Assembly: GCA_963969395.1 (NCBI GenBank)
Contig: OZ017797.1
Span: 25,854,001-25,918,000, forward strand
Length of the DNA stretch: 64,000 bases
From: Pseudoscleropodium purum
Taxonomy: Eukaryota; Streptophyta; Bryopsida; Hypnales; Brachytheciaceae
Direction: 5' to 3'
Shown piece after piece: positions 59,763-64,000 of the stretch (positions within the stretch are counted from its first letter, which is position 1; the number at the start of each line of letters is the position of its first letter). A model generated the notes under the pieces. That model worked only from the letters and a program-made list of their open reading frames with translations, did not search any database and was not told where the DNA came from. The position numbers and the translations under genes are program-made.

Positions 59763-60458
59763 ATGTTGCACCAGATACTGTGGTGGACTCTAGCTTCTAG
59801 CATTTGCAAGAAACCTAGAGCAGTGGTGGATTTTAGTAGATTTCTGGCGGCTTTTACTTTAGAATTGCAAGAGGTTAAAGCTGAGAGAGCTACTTACAAG
59901 AGCCAAATGGTTGGGCAGCTTGTCAATTTGGAGGAACGAGTTGCACCAAAAATTGTTAAATCAGATCGACTGAAAAAGAAGACCAACTTGGAGGCAACAG
60001 CTAAGCGTCAATTGGAGCAACGAGTGTCGGAAATAGAGCGCAAATTGGAGAATTGGGAGTCGAAGTTGCAAGATATCCTCAAAACTGAGAAATCTTCACA
60101 GCTCAATTTGGATGAGAAGTCGGAACCAGAAGTAGAGAAGTTAGGTTTAGAGGGGGAGATTCAACAGGTTCAGAATTGGTACAAGGCCAAATTGGGTGTG
60201 AAGCAAACAATATCAGCTAAGCTACGGAAGAAGGTAGTCCACGAGGAGAATTTGGACAAATTAGCTAATTTTTTATCTCCAACTTCCACTATCGATGCAT
60301 CGCCTAGTCATTGTTTTCGATTCTCCAAAATTTGAGTAGGAATTGTCGACAACATTTTGTGTTCGAAACACTGTAATCTGCGCCACGAGGAATTAGAACT
60401 TCTTTGTGAGGAAATACAGCTGTGCCGCGTGGAATTAGAGCTTGTGATTAGAGATTAG
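59763..60458 (+). pseudogene. Coiled-coil protein relic (one in-frame TGA)
   Basis: A frame from ATG at 59763 is open for 190 codons to a TGA at 60333-60335, then continues in the same frame for 40 more codons of similar character (LRHEELELLCEEIQLCRVEL) to TAG at 60456. Residues 30-160 are heptad-like and highly charged (LELQEVKAERATYKSQ, then ERKLENWESKLQDIL), indicating a long coiled coil. No family is recognised; transposon-associated coiled-coil ORFs and cytoskeletal proteins both look like this. The single TGA suggests a nonsense mutation of CGA or TGG. It lies 70 bases before another broken coding stretch in the region 60530-61585, with a donor-like GGTAAGT at about 60463. Confidence 0.45.
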
Positions 60459-60529
60459 AGGTGGTAAGTAGAGGAGTACAAGTGCACCCGCTTGTGAACT
60501 CGGTCTTCCGGCTCAGGGTTTTATTCACC

Positions 60530-61585
60530 ATGGTTCGCGACAAAAGGCCAACGCGGCAACCGGCCACTTTCCATGAAAAGCCCGAGGAGAGCAACGCGTA
60601 GTGGAATCGGACCCAAACCTTGTTGTGGCGGTACATGATCGATTCATACACTTCCTCTTTTAAGAGGAAAGGAAGGCTCGTCAATCATAAGAGACAAGCT
60701 CACGAACTTACAATCTATGAAGCAAACATTCCTGACCAGCGCACCGTGGAAGAAGATGAGACGTTTCTGCTGATTTTGTACCATGGGTGTAGTTCTTATG
60801 CACCCACACTGACCCTGTACTAGTTCTGAAGCTTGCGATTGCAAAATTTTAGGAACGACTTTGCAATGACCACAGAAATTTTAGTACCGATTTTCCAATT
60901 GTCATATACTAGGTTTTGCGATGTGTTTTCAACTGTTTCACCTTCCATTTGAGATTGCATGAGTGGAACAGTTTAGGCAGAGGTATGCAGTGGTTCCACT
61001 GATGGGTGTAGTGCCTTTTCTGATGTTTTTTTTAACTGCCTTCACCCAGATTGCATTCAGGCGATGAGGGAGGCTACGAAACATTTTGTGAATCCAGCAG
61101 ATCGGAAAAGACTCGCAACGCTTGAACTGGTTGATGATCTCAGGTCGAATGGATCCCATTATGTCAGAAAGCGTGGTAAATTTGAGGATTGCGACCTTGA
61201 TTCCCTTCAGAATATGTATTTTTATGGGTTGGAGAATGGGTTATTTTCGGTGCATTCTTCACTAGGTCTTGAGTTACTTGCAACGAGATTCTTGAAACAG
61301 ATCCAGGAACATCCAAATCTTGATACTCTCATTCATGTCTGGGATGGTTTTGGGTTGAATCCATCGTTGCAAAATTCAACTCTGAAATCGATAAGCATGT
61401 CCTTCATTCGAATCTGTTTAAGTCCATCAAGTGTTGGGTGCAGTATTGACTCTGGAGTGAATCCAAGTTTAGATGAACTGCAACCAGTAAAACCCTCCAA
61501 AAATCTACCCCTTGAAGGTTTAACTGTATTTTTGGTCATCGTGCTAACAATACATACATTCAAGAATATGAAACCCATTTTTTAA
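60530..61585 (+). pseudogene. Unrecognised coding relic, one frame with several stops
   Basis: One plus-strand frame is protein-like from ATG at 60530 to TAA at 61583-61585 but contains TAG at 60599-60601 and several TAG/TGA codons between about 60821 and 60976. Segments include VRDKRPTRQPATFHEKPEES, SDVFFNCLHPDCIQAMREAT, KHFVNPADRKRLATLELVDD and YGLENGLFSVHSSLGLELL. I do not recognise a family. The last piece (from about 60977) is the best preserved, about 200 codons. A pyrimidine-rich tract ending in CAG at 61050 could act as a splice acceptor, so an exon boundary there is an alternative to one continuous pseudogene. Elevated GC sets it apart from its flanks. Confidence 0.45.
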
Positions 61586-63694
61586 ATCTATGCAAAATCT
61601 CCAACTTCGGCATTATCATTTAGATTTACAACTAGAAAAATATGGCTTAAAATCTGAGGCTTAAAAATAAAGATTCTACAAAATATTTTTGTAGTAGCAA
61701 TTTAGACCTTTACTTATTCAGACAGTTACAACTTCTATAAATCAACTCCAAGTTAAAAACATTTTAATTTGCTGAAATTAAAACAAAATGATATAAATGC
61801 TTTTAAATATTTCAATTACAAATTAGTTGTAAACAAGAAATTGTATAAGCTCAAAGTTTGCACTCTTGATATATAAAATGTCGTGTAAAGAAAGATCGAT
61901 AACCACAACAGATCGAGAGTCTCAACCAACATCAAACAAACGAAAAACATAGTCAAACACAACTATGCTAAGTACATCCTTGAGAGAAAACTGTCCTAGT
62001 GAATGAAAAATCAAAAACAGATGAAAAATTGCAAAATGGATGAAAAATAGTCGCGGATGAAATTGCTGAAACTCCAGAAACTCCAGAACTTCTTGCTTCA
62101 CAACTTCCAATCTTCACAACTTCTCCAAAAATCGTCTGATTTGGGCGCCGTCAATGGCGTTGGCTCTGTCTCCGCGCGCTCTATAACAAAATCTAAACTA
62201 CCCACAATTTTTTTTAAATCACTCAATGTCAAATTTGAGAACTATTGCAAGAAACATAGGAGGGTCTTTGTCAAGTGAGTATGTTGCAAATCACAAGAGT
62301 AGTCAAGCGGCTCACACTCCACAAAGGGAGAATCAACGAGTGTAAGAAGTATGAGAGAATGCGGAGCCTTCACAAATGACAAACAATCACTTACAAGCAA
62401 CGGTAATCACTAATACTCTCTAACTCACTCACAAAGCTTAACTTGACAAAGACGTCAAGTCAAGCACGTGTGCGCCACTATACGCTCACACACATAAAAC
62501 CCTAACGGATTAAACTCATCCGTAGGATGAATGAGGTGTGCCAGCCACACGTTCCACACACACGCAGATTAGCAACAACTAACCTACGCTAAAACACTAC
62601 GATGTAGAGAGACCCCCGACGTCACATGCCGTGACAAAAAGTATAAATCAAGATGCTTCTTTTTCTTTCAACTATAGACAATTATTACAAATAAGCTTAA
62701 AATTAAATAATCTTAACTTTTTAGAAAGTTAACAACGAAGAAATGACACTTTTAAAGTCTCAAACTTTAAAAAAATCTATTTTAAACATTACGAATGAAA
62801 GAAGTTAAGGGTAGACAATGAAGATATTTCTCTACTACTATTTCATTTAATTTTTTACAAGTACTTTAAAGATAAGAAAAAGAATGAGAAGTCAACGAGT
62901 AATTAAATTTTTTATGTAAATGAAGAATGTATTCTAAAAGAAAATATGTATTGTTAATCCTTATAATTCTTTTTTATAGTTTGTAATTTTCATTTTTTTT
63001 TCACAATTTTGGTTTTTTTTAATGTTTTCTTCAACTTTTATTTCAACTTTTACTTTTTTATTTTACTATTAAACTTTACATTTGTTTTTCCTACATCCCA
63101 CAACCTTTATACACTTCTTACATCTTTTACAATGCTTACCTATTTTTCCATCTTACATATAAGAAATTTTTTATTTAAACTTCTTTACTCTTTCATTCAT
63201 TTGTTTTTATTCGCTTTACACCTCTTGGTCTCTTACATCTTATATTTTACATAAAATTCAACTACTTCTAGCTTCATACACTTCACATCTTTTATATTTT
63301 TTACACCTAAAAAGCTATTGGACTTTAACTCCTCATTTGTCTCTAAAACTTTTAATCAAATACTTTCATCACTGTAACCTACCTTTAAACAACATTTTTC
63401 ATGAAATTTACATAAATTTGACACAAAAGTTATTATTGACTTTTAAAACTATAAATCTTTTAACACTAAAATATTAAAAGATCTCTAATTAACTTAAAAT
63501 ATCCCTTTAAAATGTTCTCAAATGATAAGAAAATACAACTTTGAGTTTTGATGATAAAATTTAGTACTTACAAATATGAAAAAATGATTTATATAAAAAT
63601 GCATAAAAATTAAAATATATTATGAATTACAAGACTTATTAAATTTAAATCATTGAAATGACTTATATCGAAATATGCACAAAAATTAGTGAAC
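61586..63694. other. No gene; possible LTR-like piece at 62280-62640
   Basis: The segment 62280-62640 is locally more GC-rich and, on the minus strand, begins TGTCACGGCATGTGACGTCG. Near 62138 the plus strand has TTTGGGCGCCGTCAATGG, reminiscent of the TTTGGCGCCGTTGCC motif next to many plant gypsy LTRs. No LTR pair or coding domain is visible. From 62650 on the sequence is extremely AT-rich and featureless. Confidence 0.35.
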
Positions 63695-63702
63695 ACTAGC
63701 AA

Positions 63703-63982
63703 CAAGGTTGACAGGACGGTCGGACGTCCGGGACGTCCGGACGCGGACGCTGTGTTCGCAGCATCCGTCGGGACCGCCCCATCTGCCCAGTTACGGCCAT
63801 CCGATCGACATGTGGACTAATGTGGTCCGCATGATCTAGGCGTCCGCCTCGAGCCGTCCACCCCGCCCCGCCCGTTCACCTTCCGACGACGGGAGGGACG
63901 CTACGTCCACTGGCGTCCGTGAGGATGGACATCCAGGTTGCGGACGCTATTTTGGGGCGAACGTACTGATTTGTCAACCCTG
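63703..63982. mobile_element. Second complete CpG-rich non-autonomous hAT element (280 bp)
   Basis: Perfect 8-bp target duplication ACTAGCAA (63695-63702 and 63983-63990). Ends are CAAGGTTGACAGGACGGTC at the left and, in reverse complement, CAGGGTTGACAAATCAGTAC at the right. It is the same family as 55869-56102 in opposite orientation: the right end carries the CCAAAATAGCGTCCGCAAC-type block, the left end the GGACGTCCGGACGCGGACGC block. An internal segment (ACGGCCATCCGATCGACATG) is not in the shorter copy but resembles the end of block D. Confidence 0.9.
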
Positions 63983-64000
63983 ACTAGCAATGCCACTAAT

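Overview
The window looks like nuclear DNA of a land plant. It is strongly AT-rich, and almost all of it is transposable-element sequence: Ty1/copia, CACTA-like and hAT elements, MITEs, minisatellites and AT microsatellites. There are no operons, ribosome binding sites or bacterial gene packing. The species cannot be told from the sequence alone. Only one long host-type reading frame is intact, on the minus strand at 3619-5127. It encodes a Ser-rich 502-residue protein of unknown function behind a CpG-rich 5' region.

Layout. 1-1150: small MITE-like elements. 1160-3600: no clear gene, but a compact cluster of TGACG motifs with a TATA-like box. 3619-5700: the Ser-rich gene with an overlapping upstream ORF and a G-box. 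6392-28993: a nested stack of transposons. The outer element has CACTACA-type inverted ends. Inside it lies a Ty1/copia element (10231-25243; 192/193-bp LTRs, perfect 5-bp duplication GCAAC, minus orientation). Inside the copia element lie a second CACTA-like element (15905-24347, splitting gag) and a 1.5-kb insertion (10777-12273, splitting RNase H). Both inner junctions can be placed to the base, because removing each insert plus one target duplication restores the copia reading frame. 28996-36010: AT-rich repeats, including a large imperfect inverted repeat of LTR-like arms.

36450-51139 is the most unusual part. It holds two copies of an unrecognised small protein gene (one with a stop codon, one intact), each followed by about 1.6 kb of conserved non-coding DNA; a decayed hAT transposase with an exceptionally long C-terminal tail; CpG-rich blocks of about 150-280 bp; and a kinase-like gene with two stop codons lying between two such blocks. 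Similar CpG-rich sequences appear as complete small hAT elements with perfect 8-bp duplications at 55869-56102 and 63703-63982. I infer that the 38928-43285 element is a relative of their autonomous source.

51361-63700 contains a 12-bp minisatellite, another copy of the large repeat on the minus strand, gene relics at 54.2-54.8 kb and 59.8-61.6 kb, and long featureless AT-rich stretches. Nearly every stop codon inside otherwise intact coding relics is TAG or TGA, as expected if methylated cytosines decay by deamination.
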